Positions 6,347-13,536 are shown, counted from the stretch's first letter. The stretch: 15,603 nucleotides of DNA from Pedococcus sp. (GCA_025936615.1 JAICSZ010000007.1:1-15603), one strand, 5' to 3'. Numbers and translations: made by a program. Notes: generated by a model not told the origin, from the sequence alone.

Positions 6347-8023
6347 GATGATGTCGTCGGCAGCCATCCGCGACTCCTCACCGCTCACGGCATCGAGGAA
6401 GTCCGCGCGCGACAGGGACAGCAGGTCGGTGTCCTCGGCGGCCGTCACGGTGGCCGTGCGCGGTACGTCACGCAGGAGCCCGATCTCGCCGAAGTAGTCG
6501 CCGACGCCCTCGGTGCGCAGCACCTGGTCGCCCTGGGTGACGCGGACCGACCCCGACCTGATGACGAGGAAGCGGTCGGACTCCTCGCCCTCGTGCAGGA
6601 CCGCAGTGCCGGCGGGCGCGGACTCGTGGGTGAGCTGGCGGGCCAGGTTCTCCAGCGTGGCCCGGGTGAGCGGCGAGAACATCGGGATGGCGCGCAGCAG
6701 GCTGGTTCCCTCCGGCTCGACGAGGGTGGTGTCCAGGCGTCGGCAGCGGGGCAGGTAGGCGAAGGCGGGCAGGGCGATGGCGAGGGCCAGGATGGTCAGC
6801 GCCGGCCGCAGCCCCAGCCAGTGGACGAGGAAGGGCATCACGGCCGAGCCCACCGCCATGCCTGCGATGAGCGCGCCCTCGAAGGCGCCGAACACTCGGC
6901 CCAGCACGACGTCCGGGGTGATGCGCTGGACGATCGTCGCGAAGTTGACGTCGACCAAGGGGTTGCCGAACCCCATGACGACGGCGGAGGCGAAGACCGT
7001 GACGGGAGAGGGCCACGCCACGACGAGCAGCAGCGGCAGGGCCCACAGGATCGTCCCGACGGCGAGGTCGTTGGCGATGTGGTTGTGGGCCGCCCGGGCG
7101 ATCGCGAAGAAGCCGCCGACGATGGCACCGATCCCGAAGACCGAGTCGATGTAGCCCACGCCCTCCGGCCCGGTCCCGACGATGTCGACCGCGAAGATCA
7201 CCGCGTAGACGAGCGACGCCCCGGCCACGACGGTCTGGGTGCAGACCAGCACCAGCACCATGACCAGGTCGCGGTTGGCCTTGATGGTCGTGAAGCCGGC
7301 AGCCATCTCGGCCAGCATCCCGGGCTGGTCCGCGCCGTCCGTCCGCGCGTCAGGCCCCTCGCCCGACCCGTCGTGTGTCACGTGGACGTGCACGCCCAGG
7401 ACCAGCAGGGCGGAGATGACGAAGGTCGCGGCGTTGAGGAGGAACACCGTCTCGACGTTGGAAACGGCCACGAGCGTGGCCCCGATGGCCGGGCCGACGA
7501 AGAAGGCCAGGCTCTCGATGGTGCTGGCGGTGCCGTTCGCCGCGGTGAGCTCCTCGGGGCGGTCGGTGAGGGAGGGCAGCAGTGCCATCTGCGCCGGCCG
7601 GAACACGCAGCCGACCAGGGAGACCGCGGTCGCGAGCACGAAGACCGGCCACGCCGGCGTCCCGGCCCACAGGCACAGCGTGGCGGCCACGACCGCGACG
7701 GCCCGGGCGAGGTCCGCCGCGACCATCACTGCCTTGCGTGGCAGGCGGTCGGCGAGCGCCGAGCCGAGCGGCGACGCGATCGCCATCAGGACGAACCGGA
7801 TGGCGCCCCACACCCCGACGGCCTTGGCGCCACCGACGCCGTACGCCCACACGATGACGGCCGTGCTGTAGGCCCAGTCGCCGATCATCGAGCCGGCGAG
7901 GGCCAGCTGGATGCGACGCAGGGACGGGTTGCGGAACACCGACACGATGGAGGAGCGGGCGTCGCGCAGCGATCCGCGGACGGCACCGCTCTCGGCGGTG
8001 CTCTCCTCGAACTCGACAGCCAT
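6329..8023 (-). CDS. MFS exporter fused to a cyclic-nucleotide-binding domain
   Basis: A 564-residue protein. Residues about 38-425 form a major facilitator transporter of the MFS_3 (EntS-like) type. It has a motif-A-like GSALADRLPRKAVM (87-100), a PAQMALLPSL motif (143-152) and a polar central loop (about 212-240). Residues about 445-564 are a cNMP-binding domain (Crp-type beta roll). The phosphate-binding cassette runs from Gly508 to Thr525, and the key Glu513 (YFGEIGLL) and Arg522 (PRTATV) are kept, so it can in principle bind cAMP or cGMP. The likely job is efflux of a small molecule gated by a cyclic nucleotide or similar ligand; the substrate is unknown. I chose the ATG at 8023 because GAGGGG precedes it by about 8 bases; an in-frame ATG at 8074 lacks a site and adds an Arg-rich stretch. 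Confidence 0.9.
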   Translation of the reverse strand: MAVEFEESTAESGAVRGSLRDARSSIVSVFRNPSLRRIQLALAGSMIGDWAYSTAVIVWAYGVGGAKAVGVWGAIRFVLMAIASPLGSALADRLPRKAVMVAADLARAVAVVAATLCLWAGTPAWPVFVLATAVSLVGCVFRPAQMALLPSLTDRPEELTAANGTASTIESLAFFVGPAIGATLVAVSNVETVFLLNAATFVISALLVLGVHVHVTHDGSGEGPDARTDGADQPGMLAEMAAGFTTIKANRDLVMVLVLVCTQTVVAGASLVYAVIFAVDIVGTGPEGVGYIDSVFGIGAIVGGFFAIARAAHNHIANDLAVGTILWALPLLLVVAWPSPVTVFASAVVMGFGNPLVDVNFATIVQRITPDVVLGRVFGAFEGALIAGMAVGSAVMPFLVHWLGLRPALTILALAIALPAFAYLPRCRRLDTTLVEPEGTSLLRAIPMFSPLTRATLENLARQLTHESAPAGTAVLHEGEESDRFLVIRSGSVRVTQGDQVLRTEGVGDYFGEIGLLRDVPRTATVTAAEDTDLLSLSRADFLDAVSGEESRMAADDIIARRLG

Positions 8024-8048
8024 GTGCCGGCCCCTCGTCCGGGTGGGT

Positions 8049-8099
8049 GGTGACGTTGCCCGTCGATGATCCACCCGTCACCCGGCGCGGCTGATCATC
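8049..8099. promoter_or_regulatory. Two interleaved inverted repeats upstream of the MFS gene
   Basis: GGTGACG (8049-8055) pairs with CGTCACC (8076-8082), and GATGATC (8065-8071) pairs with GATCATC (8093-8099). They lie in the 142-base gap between the MarR stop and the MFS start. The crossed arrangement could be operators or alternative RNA pairings in the MFS leader. No clear -10 box is identified nearby. Confidence 0.3.
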
Positions 8100-8165
8100 C
8101 AATTGACGCAGGGCGACAGCCGAGCGCCACGACCGGTGACGTGGGCGGCGCCCGAGCGCGTCGCG

Positions 8166-8549
8166 TCAGATCTCGCCGAGCAGCGGTGCCAGGCGGCGCA
8201 GCTCCTCGAGGTGGGCCTTGGTGAGGCGGCCGAGCCGTTCCTGGCCCTCGGGGGTCAACCGGAGCCGCACCACGCGGCTGTCCTCGGTGTCGCGGACGCG
8301 TTCGACCAACCCCAGTGCCTCGACGCGGCCGGCGAGCTCGCTCGCCGTGTGCGGTTTCACGAGCAGGTATGCCGCGACCTCACCGATGGTGGGCCCATCG
8401 CCGTCGCGGTGCCCGCGGATCGCGAGCATCAGCTGGTGCTGGGCGTGGCTCAGGCCGTGTTCGGCTGCGGCGGCGGTGCTCCAGTGGTCGAACTGGCGAA
8501 GTCGCGTCCGGAACGCGAGAAGCCGCGCGTAGTCTTTGTCGGTCGGCAC
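8166..8549 (-). CDS. MarR-family transcriptional regulator
   Basis: A 127-residue protein from the GTG at 8549; starting at the GTG at 8555 would add two residues. The winged helix lies at about residues 35-105. It has HAQHQLMLAIRG, helices around TIGEVAAYLLVKPHTASELAGRVEALGLV, the wing RVRDTEDSRVVRLRLTPEG and a C-terminal dimer helix (ERLGRLTKAHLEELRRL). Such regulators bind palindromes as dimers and release on ligand or oxidant binding. There is no Cys, so thiol-based oxidation sensing is unlikely. It is divergent from the CLC gene, and a 21-bp imperfect palindrome lies between them, so it probably represses itself and the CLC gene. The MFS gene downstream in the same direction may be a co-regulated exporter, a common pairing for MarR genes. 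Confidence 0.9.
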   Translation of the reverse strand: MPTDKDYARLLAFRTRLRQFDHWSTAAAAEHGLSHAQHQLMLAIRGHRDGDGPTIGEVAAYLLVKPHTASELAGRVEALGLVERVRDTEDSRVVRLRLTPEGQERLGRLTKAHLEELRRLAPLLGEI

Positions 8550-8565
8550 GCGCACACTCTAATAT
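8536..8565 (+). promoter_or_regulatory. Promoter of the CLC gene
   Basis: A -35 box TTGTCG (8536-8541), an 18-base spacer and a good -10 box TAATAT (8560-8565) give a start near 8572, inside the palindrome. The leader to the ATG at 8622 is about 50 bases and lacks a Shine-Dalgarno. Confidence 0.55.
8556..8561 (-). promoter_or_regulatory. -10 box of the MarR gene
   Basis: On the minus strand TAGAGT is followed by 6 bases and the GTG at 8549. This favours 8549 over the GTG at 8555, which directly abuts the box. Confidence 0.4.
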
Positions 8566-8582
8566 GTCGGACGCCGATATAT
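8562..8582. promoter_or_regulatory. Candidate MarR operator (21-bp imperfect palindrome)
   Basis: The site follows ATATnTCGGnnnCCGAnATAT, symmetric at 16 of 21 positions. It overlaps the CLC -10 box and lies directly upstream of the MarR -10 box, so a bound dimer would block both. It is AT-rich compared with the surrounding DNA. The left half (ATATGTCGGAC) recurs exactly at 15436-15446. Confidence 0.65.
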
Positions 8583-8621
8583 CTCGTCGGCTTCCGCACG
8601 TTTTCGAAAGCTGTCGACACC

Positions 8622-10487
8622 ATGCCTGCCGCTCCAGCCGTACCTGCCCCCGCCGAACCCGCCGCCTGGGGCCGCCGGCCCGCCCGTGACGTTCGCCACC
8701 TGGGTGACTTCACCGCGACCCCTCGAATGGTCCTGATCACGGCGCTGGCGCTGCCGATCGGCGCGGTCAGCGCCGTCGTCGCCTGGGCGCTGATCAAGCT
8801 CATCGGCCTGATCACCAACGCGGTCTTCTACCAGCGCGTCGACACGGCGCTCGTCGCGCCGGGAGCGGTCCACCACAACCCCGTCCTCGTGCTGCTGGCG
8901 CCCGTGTTCGGGGGTCTGGTCATCGGGTTCATGGCGCGCTACGGCTCGGAGAAGATCCGCGGCCACGGCATGCCCGAGGCGATCGAGGCGATCCTCATGG
9001 GGGGCTCGAAGGTCGAGCCCCGGGTAGCGGTGCTCAAGCCGGTGTCGTCAGCCATCGCCATCGGAACCGGTGGCCCGTTCGGGGCCGAGGGCCCGATCAT
9101 CATGACCGGCGGCGCCATCGGCTCGCTCTTCGCCCAGTTCCTCCACCTGACCGCCGACGAGCGCAAGACCCTTCTGGTCGCCGGGTCCACCGCAGGCATG
9201 GCCGCCACCTTCAACTCGCCCCTCGCCGCGCTGGTGCTCGCGGTGGAGCTGCTGCTGTTCGAGTGGCGACCGCGCAGCCTCGTCCCCGTGGCCGCCGCGG
9301 TGTCGGTGGCGAGTGTGGTGCGGCAGCCGCTGCTCGGCAGCGGCGCCCTGTTCCCGGTGCACGCGACCCTCCACCTCGGCCCCGCGGCATACGGCCTGTG
9401 CGTCGTCTCCGGGCTGGTCTCGGGCGCGCTCGCGATCGTCGCCACCTACCTCGTCTACGCCTCGGAGGACGGCTTCCGGAAGCTGCCCCTGCACTGGATG
9501 TGGTGGCCCGCCATCGGCGGGCTGGTGATCGGCGTCGGTGGCCTGTTCGTCCCGCAGGCGCTGGGCGTCGGCTACGACGTCATCGGCGCGGAGCTCACCG
9601 GGTCCATCGGGCTGGGGCTGGTCGCCGGTGTGCTGGTGGTCAAGACGCTCATCTGGTCGCTGGCACTCGGCAGCGGCACGTCCGGTGGCGTGCTCGCGCC
9701 GATGTTCATGATCGGCGGCGCACTGGGTTCGCTCGAGGCGCAGGTCTTCCCGCACGTCGGTGCCGGCTTCTGGGCCCTGGTCGCGCTGGCCGGGGTGCTC
9801 GGTGGGGTGATGCGCTCGCCGTTCACCGGCGTCGTGTTCGCCCTCGAGCTGACCCACCAGTTCGATGCGATCCTGCCGCTGGTCATCGGCGCCACCACGG
9901 CGTTCGCGGTGTCGGTCCTGCTGCTCAAGCGCTCGGTCCTCACCGAGAAGATCGCCCGCCGCGGCTACCACCTCACCCGCGAGTACGACGTCGACCCGCT
10001 CGAGATCATGTTCGTCGGCGAGGTGATGACCGAGGAGGTCCTCGAGCTGGAGGACGACGTCTCGGTCGCCGAGGCCATGTCGGCGATCGGCTCTCCCGCC
10101 GACAACGACCAGTCGGCGTGGCTGCAGCGGCTGTACCCCGTCGTGGGCAGGGACGGGGGCCTGCGTGGCGTGGTGACCAGGCGGGAGCTGTTCCGCGCCT
10201 CCACCGTCGGCGACGTCACGGCGCCGGTCGCCGAGCTCATGCGCCAGCCCGTCGTGGTGACCCACGCCGACCAGACCCTCAAGAACGTCGCGTCCGCGAT
10301 GGCGGTGGCCGAGGTGAGCACGATCCCGGTCGTCGACCGCGACGACCCGACCCGGGTGGTGGGGGTGGTGACGCTGGAGCAGCTGCTGGCCGGCCGGGCC
10401 CGCGACCAGGCCGAGGCGCGCGAGCGGGAGCGGGTGCTGCGGGTGCGGATGGTGCGTCCGGCCTGGAGCCGTCGCTCGTCCGTGTGA
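8622..10487 (+). CDS. CLC-family chloride channel/antiporter with CBS domains
   Basis: A 621-residue CLC protein. The membrane part spans about residues 33-435. Filter motifs are present in variant form: GHGMPEA (114-120) in place of GSGIP, GAEGP (154-158) with the gating glutamate Glu156, and GGVLAP (355-360) in place of GGxFxP. Thus His115 and Leu358 stand where Ser107 and Phe357 sit in the E. coli protein. SGTSGGVLAPMFMIGGALGS and NSPLAALVLAVEL are typical CLC stretches. Two CBS domains follow (about 465-525 and 537-592), which in this family bind nucleotides and tune transport. It moves anions across the inner membrane, probably with proton exchange. It is divergent from the MarR gene with an operator between them. 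The ATG at 8622 has no Shine-Dalgarno; upstream in-frame codons lie in the MarR region. Confidence 0.93.
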   Translation: MPAAPAVPAPAEPAAWGRRPARDVRHLGDFTATPRMVLITALALPIGAVSAVVAWALIKLIGLITNAVFYQRVDTALVAPGAVHHNPVLVLLAPVFGGLVIGFMARYGSEKIRGHGMPEAIEAILMGGSKVEPRVAVLKPVSSAIAIGTGGPFGAEGPIIMTGGAIGSLFAQFLHLTADERKTLLVAGSTAGMAATFNSPLAALVLAVELLLFEWRPRSLVPVAAAVSVASVVRQPLLGSGALFPVHATLHLGPAAYGLCVVSGLVSGALAIVATYLVYASEDGFRKLPLHWMWWPAIGGLVIGVGGLFVPQALGVGYDVIGAELTGSIGLGLVAGVLVVKTLIWSLALGSGTSGGVLAPMFMIGGALGSLEAQVFPHVGAGFWALVALAGVLGGVMRSPFTGVVFALELTHQFDAILPLVIGATTAFAVSVLLLKRSVLTEKIARRGYHLTREYDVDPLEIMFVGEVMTEEVLELEDDVSVAEAMSAIGSPADNDQSAWLQRLYPVVGRDGGLRGVVTRRELFRASTVGDVTAPVAELMRQPVVVTHADQTLKNVASAMAVAEVSTIPVVDRDDPTRVVGVVTLEQLLAGRARDQAEARERERVLRVRMVRPAWSRRSSV

Positions 10488-10500
10488 GCGCGCGGCGCCC

Positions 10501-10506
10501 TACGCT
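10501..10506 (+). promoter_or_regulatory. -10 box, leaderless promoter of the DUF4177 gene
   Basis: TACGCT is followed by GCGGGC and the ATG at 10513. There is no Shine-Dalgarno. The box begins 13 bases after the CLC stop. Confidence 0.5.
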
Positions 10507-10512
10507 GCGGGC

Positions 10513-10713
10513 ATGTACGAGTACAAGGTGGTCCAGGTCCGTGAAGGCCTCGTCGGGGGCAAGATGTCCGCCGACAAGCTCGAGGGGGTGCTCAACGACC
10601 ACGCGCGCGAGGGGTGGCGGGTCCGGGCGGTCACGGCCGCCGAGGTCAAGGGACGGGTCGGCCCGGGTGGCACGGAGGGCGTCCTGGTGACGCTCGAGCG
10701 CCAACGGGCTTGA
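10513..10713 (+). CDS. DUF4177 family small protein
   Basis: A 66-residue protein of the DUF4177 type. It shows the MYEYKVVQV first strand, a helix with KLEGVLNDHAREGWRVRAVT and a closing strand GVLVTLERQ. These small alpha/beta proteins are widespread and have no firm function. It follows the CLC gene by 25 bases but carries its own -10 box at the start codon, so it is probably transcribed on its own as well as by read-through. Confidence 0.85.
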   Translation: MYEYKVVQVREGLVGGKMSADKLEGVLNDHAREGWRVRAVTAAEVKGRVGPGGTEGVLVTLERQRA

Positions 10714-10767
10714 GCCGGGCGGCCGACACGGGCCGAATGGCTGAGTGTCACCCCGTCGGTGGCCGGG

Positions 10768-10773
10768 AATACT
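10768..10773 (+). promoter_or_regulatory. -10 box of the sigma-like gene
   Basis: AATACT is followed by GGAGTC and the GTG at 10780. GGAG is too close to the GTG to act well as a ribosome site. The earlier in-frame GTG at 10759 lies upstream of the box. Confidence 0.4.
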
Positions 10774-10779
10774 GGAGTC

Positions 10780-12246
10780 GTGCTGGGGGCCGGTTTCAAG
10801 CGCGTGCTGCGTGCGGCGCAGGCGGGGGACGAGGCCGCCTTCGTGCGGCTGTGGCGTGACGCCAACCCCGTCATGACCCGCTACCTGCGCGTCGCCGGGC
10901 TCGACGACCCCTACGACGCCGCCTGCGAGGGCTGGATCACGGTGGTGCGTGGGCTGCCCGGTTTCCAGGGCGACGAGACCGCCTGGCGGCTGTGGGTGCT
11001 GGCCTGCGCGCGGGTGCGCGCGGAGGAGAGCAGCCTGCGGCGCAGCTGGGGGTCGGTGACGGTGCTGCCCGGGGTGTGGTCCGAGCCGGGCGGGGAGCCG
11101 CTCGAGCTCGACGACCTCGAGACCACCGGCGAGCTGGCGCACCGCGGCGTGAACGACTCCATCGCGGCCATCCGCGCGTTGCCCCTCGGCCAGGGCGAGA
11201 TCCTCATGTTGCGCCTTTGTGCCCAGCTGCCGGTGTCCGCGGTCGCGGACATCCTCGGGGCCGACGCCGCCGCCGTCCGGCGCACCGAGACCCGTGCGCT
11301 CGAGCGGCTCCAGATAGACCGTGAGCTGCTCGGCTGGTCCCTGACCGCCCCCGCGACCCCCGCCGAGCTCGCCGACGAGCGGGTCGTCACCGGGGCCTTC
11401 CGCACCCTTCCGCACAGCGTCCCGCTGGCGGGTACCCCCGGTGGTGCGCGGGTCATCGCTCTGGGCCCAAGGCAGGGTGTGCCGCCGCGCGCCCGGCCGG
11501 TCGGCTGGTCCCGCTCCGCACTGGTCGGGGTCGCGGCCGTGTCCGCCTCGGTCGTCTCGCTCGGTGGGCTGGGTGCCGCCGCCTACACCGGCTCTCTGCC
11601 CGCACCGTTGCAGCGCGTGGTGCACGACGCGCTGGGAGCCCCCGCCCCACGGGACGACCCGGGAGCCAAGGGCGCCGCGATCCGTGGTGGGTCCTCCGGC
11701 AAGGCCGTGCCCTCGTCGGTTCCCAGCTCCGCCGTCGGACCGGACGCGAGCAGCGCCGCAGCAGGGGGACTCTGTCGCGCCTGGGCCCAGGACCAGGCCA
11801 AGGGTGTGGCGCGTGACCGCAGCGTCGCCTACCGCAACCTGGCGGTGGCCGCCGGGGGAGCCGGCCACGTGACCGACTACTGCGTCGCGGCGACTGCCGG
11901 CAAGCCGGTCCACCCGGCCAAGCAGACCCCGGACGGCTCGGCGCAGGGCTCCCCGACCCACTCCACGGGCCCGGCGAACGCGCCCTCCAAGACCGGCTCG
12001 GAGGGGTCGGGGTCACCCTCGGCTCCCGCCAAGCCGACGCGGTCGAGCAAGGCCAACGCCCCCGACACGCGCAGCACGCAGAGCGGCAGCCCCACCTCGC
12101 AGCGGTCCGGCGGTGGACAGCTGCGCTCGACCACCCCGACCGGCGGGACCGGTGCCGCCGACACCACCCCAGACGCGACGGCAGACCAGCAGGTCGGCAA
12201 GGCGTCGACCATCCCGAGCGCCACAGGGAAGGGCCGAGGCAGGTAG
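10780..12246 (+). CDS. ECF-like sigma factor fused to a membrane anchor and extracellular tail
   Basis: A 488-residue protein. Residues about 8-90 match a sigma-70 region 2 (FKRVLRAAQAGDEAAFVRLW, then RYLRVAGLDDPYDAACEGWI and WRLWVLACARVRAEE). Residues about 132-180 match region 4 with its HTH (LPLGQGEILMLRLCAQLPVS through ALERLQ). A linker with AELADERVVTGAFRTLP leads to one transmembrane helix at about 246-268, followed by AAYTGSLPAPLQRVVHDALG. The outside part holds one compact element with LCRAW (Cys332) and HVTDYCV (Cys368) about 36 residues apart. A long Ser/Thr/Pro/Gly-rich disordered tail (about 375-488) follows. In other actinobacterial proteins similar C-terminal parts occur beside sigma or anti-sigma modules. 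A membrane-held sigma factor that needs release is the obvious model, but that is inference. No separate anti-sigma gene is adjacent. Confidence 0.75.
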   Translation: MLGAGFKRVLRAAQAGDEAAFVRLWRDANPVMTRYLRVAGLDDPYDAACEGWITVVRGLPGFQGDETAWRLWVLACARVRAEESSLRRSWGSVTVLPGVWSEPGGEPLELDDLETTGELAHRGVNDSIAAIRALPLGQGEILMLRLCAQLPVSAVADILGADAAAVRRTETRALERLQIDRELLGWSLTAPATPAELADERVVTGAFRTLPHSVPLAGTPGGARVIALGPRQGVPPRARPVGWSRSALVGVAAVSASVVSLGGLGAAAYTGSLPAPLQRVVHDALGAPAPRDDPGAKGAAIRGGSSGKAVPSSVPSSAVGPDASSAAAGGLCRAWAQDQAKGVARDRSVAYRNLAVAAGGAGHVTDYCVAATAGKPVHPAKQTPDGSAQGSPTHSTGPANAPSKTGSEGSGSPSAPAKPTRSSKANAPDTRSTQSGSPTSQRSGGGQLRSTTPTGGTGAADTTPDATADQQVGKASTIPSATGKGRGR

Positions 12247-12305
12247 CCAGCCCAGGTCGTGTCCCACATCGGTCCATGGGCCGGTCTCGCACACGGCTCG
12301 CGGCA

Positions 12306-12311
12306 TACCCT
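12306..12311 (+). promoter_or_regulatory. -10 box, leaderless promoter of the DUF2237 gene
   Basis: TACCCT is followed by 7 bases and the GTG at 12319. The first three bases of the box are the end of a GCGGCATAC word (see the repeated word entry). Confidence 0.5.
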
Positions 12312-12318
12312 TGCGGTC

Positions 12319-12708
12319 GTGGTCGAACGCAACGTTCTGGGCGGCGAGCTGGGGGAGTGTGGCACCGACCCGGTCACCGGGTTCTACCGCGACGGGTGCT
12401 GCTCGAGCGGGCCGGAGGACGTCGGCAGCCACACCGTCTGCTCGGTGATGACCGCGCAGTTCCTCGCGCACCAGCGCGCGGTCGGCAACGACCTGTCCAC
12501 GCCGGTGCCCGCCTACCAGTTCCCCGGGCTGCAGCCGGGGGACCGGTGGTGCGTGGTCGCCGCACGGTGGCTGCAGGCCTACGAGGCCGGCGTCGCCGCG
12601 CCGGTCGTCCTGGCCAGCACCCACGAGCGCGCGCTCGAGGTGGTGCCGCTGGCGGCGTTGCGCGAGCACGCCGTGGACGTGCCCGACGACCCCGGCTCGA
12701 TCGCCTGA
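12319..12708 (+). CDS. DUF2237 family protein
   Basis: A 129-residue protein of the DUF2237 family. It has the characteristic opening VERNVLGGELGECGTDPVTG, then FYRDGCCSSGPEDVGSHTVC, NDLSTPVPAYQFPGLQPGDR and WCVVAARWLQAYEAG. Several Cys are conserved-looking (Cys14, Cys27, Cys28, Cys41, Cys78). The cytoplasmic function is not known in the family. The GTG at 12319 fits the family N-terminus exactly; an in-frame GTG at 12259 would add 20 residues that the family lacks and sits upstream of the -10 box. It ends 10 bases before the next -10 box. Confidence 0.9.
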   Translation: MVERNVLGGELGECGTDPVTGFYRDGCCSSGPEDVGSHTVCSVMTAQFLAHQRAVGNDLSTPVPAYQFPGLQPGDRWCVVAARWLQAYEAGVAAPVVLASTHERALEVVPLAALREHAVDVPDDPGSIA

Positions 12709-12718
12709 GGTGCTCGCG

Positions 12719-12724
12719 TAGGCT
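12719..12724 (+). promoter_or_regulatory. -10 box, leaderless promoter of the membrane protein pair
   Basis: TAGGCT is followed by TCCCGCC (7 bases) and the GTG at 12732. There is no Shine-Dalgarno. Confidence 0.5.
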
Positions 12725-12731
12725 TCCCGCC

Positions 12732-13097
12732 GTGCTGTTCCCGCTCACCGTCGTCGTGGTCGCCGCGGCGGTGCTGCTGATGGCCCTGGCAGGCTGGTAT
12801 GCCGCGCGGTCCAGGCTCGTCGACGACCTCCTCCTGCTCGTGGCGGCGGTGCTCGAGCTGGGTCTGCTGGTGCAGCTGGTCGCGGGGCTGGTCCACCTCG
12901 CGCGGGTGCCCGGGGGCGCCGCAGAGCAGGCGACGTTCGTCGCGTACGCCGTGACCCTGCCGTTCGTGCCGCCAGCCGCGGTGTTCCTCGCGCTCAAGGA
13001 GAAGACGCGCTGGGCCATGGTCGTCGTCGTTGTCGGCGCCTTCGCGGCAGCGGTCATGACTGCGCGGATGCAACAGATCTGGGACCTGCGTGGCTGA
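12732..13097 (+). CDS. Small membrane protein, first of an overlapping pair
   Basis: A 121-residue protein with four hydrophobic segments (about 2-22, 32-57, 67-88 and 93-111). It begins MLFPLTVVVVAAAVLLMALA and ends ARMQQIWDLRG. No functional motif is visible. It overlaps the next membrane gene by 8 bases, so the two are made together and may form one complex. I do not know its function. Confidence 0.75.
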   Translation: MLFPLTVVVVAAAVLLMALAGWYAARSRLVDDLLLLVAAVLELGLLVQLVAGLVHLARVPGGAAEQATFVAYAVTLPFVPPAAVFLALKEKTRWAMVVVVVGAFAAAVMTARMQQIWDLRG

Positions 13098-13515
13098 CGA
13101 ACCGCGCGCTGCACGTCCCACCCGCTCGGGCCCGGGGATCGTCCTCATCTCCGTCTACGGCCTGCTCGCGCTCGCGGCCACCGGGCGGTCGGTGCTGCAG
13201 ATCAGCGAGTACTTCTCGCGCGCGCCCCTCGCCTACGTCCTGTCGGCCCTCGCCGCCGTGATCTACATCGTCGCGACCGTCGCGCTCGCGCGCGGCGGGC
13301 GCACCTCACGTGGGGTCGCGCTCGCCGCCATCTCGGTGGAGATGGTGGGGGTGCTCGCCGTGGGACTGGCGTCCTACCTCGACCCGTCGGCGTTCCCCGA
13401 CAAGACGGTGTGGTCCCACTTCGGGTCCGGCTACGGCTTCGTGCCGCTCGTGCTGCCGGTGCTCGGCCTGCTGTGGCTGCGCCGCACCCGGCCGCGAGCG
13501 GCCACGCCGGCCTGA
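13090..13515 (+). CDS. Conserved actinobacterial-type membrane protein, second of pair
   Basis: A 141-residue protein with four hydrophobic segments (about 16-33, 47-67, 75-95 and 115-131). The loop and last helix, FPDKTVWSHFGSGYGFVPLV with LPVLGLLWLRR, are of a kind I recognise from conserved actinobacterial integral membrane proteins of unknown role. It starts at a GTG 8 bases inside the end of the preceding gene (CTG CGT GGC TGA read as GTG GCT GAC), which implies coupled translation. Confidence 0.8.
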   Translation: MADEPRAARPTRSGPGIVLISVYGLLALAATGRSVLQISEYFSRAPLAYVLSALAAVIYIVATVALARGGRTSRGVALAAISVEMVGVLAVGLASYLDPSAFPDKTVWSHFGSGYGFVPLVLPVLGLLWLRRTRPRAATPA

Positions 13516-13536
13516 GCCGTCGCCCGGTTCGAGCAG

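Noticed and set aside
6593..8053. 486-codon plus-strand open frame.
   Set aside because: Antisense to the MFS-cNMP gene; repetitive charged composition only.
8093..8165. Possible additional small gene between the MarR and MFS genes.
   Set aside because: No frame with a start, ribosome site and GC3 bias; only inverted repeats are seen.
9048..10265. 405-codon minus-strand open frame.
   Set aside because: Antisense to the CLC gene, rich in His/Glu/Gly/Asp and without any recognisable fold.
10714..10767. Imperfect inverted repeat (CCGAC/GTCGG) ahead of the sigma-like gene.
   Set aside because: Pairing needs bulges and is no better than expected for GC-rich DNA.
10279..11961. 560-codon minus-strand open frame.
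   Set aside because: Antisense to the sigma-like gene; low-complexity Gly/Arg/Pro sequence with no motif, typical of open frames opposite high-GC genes.
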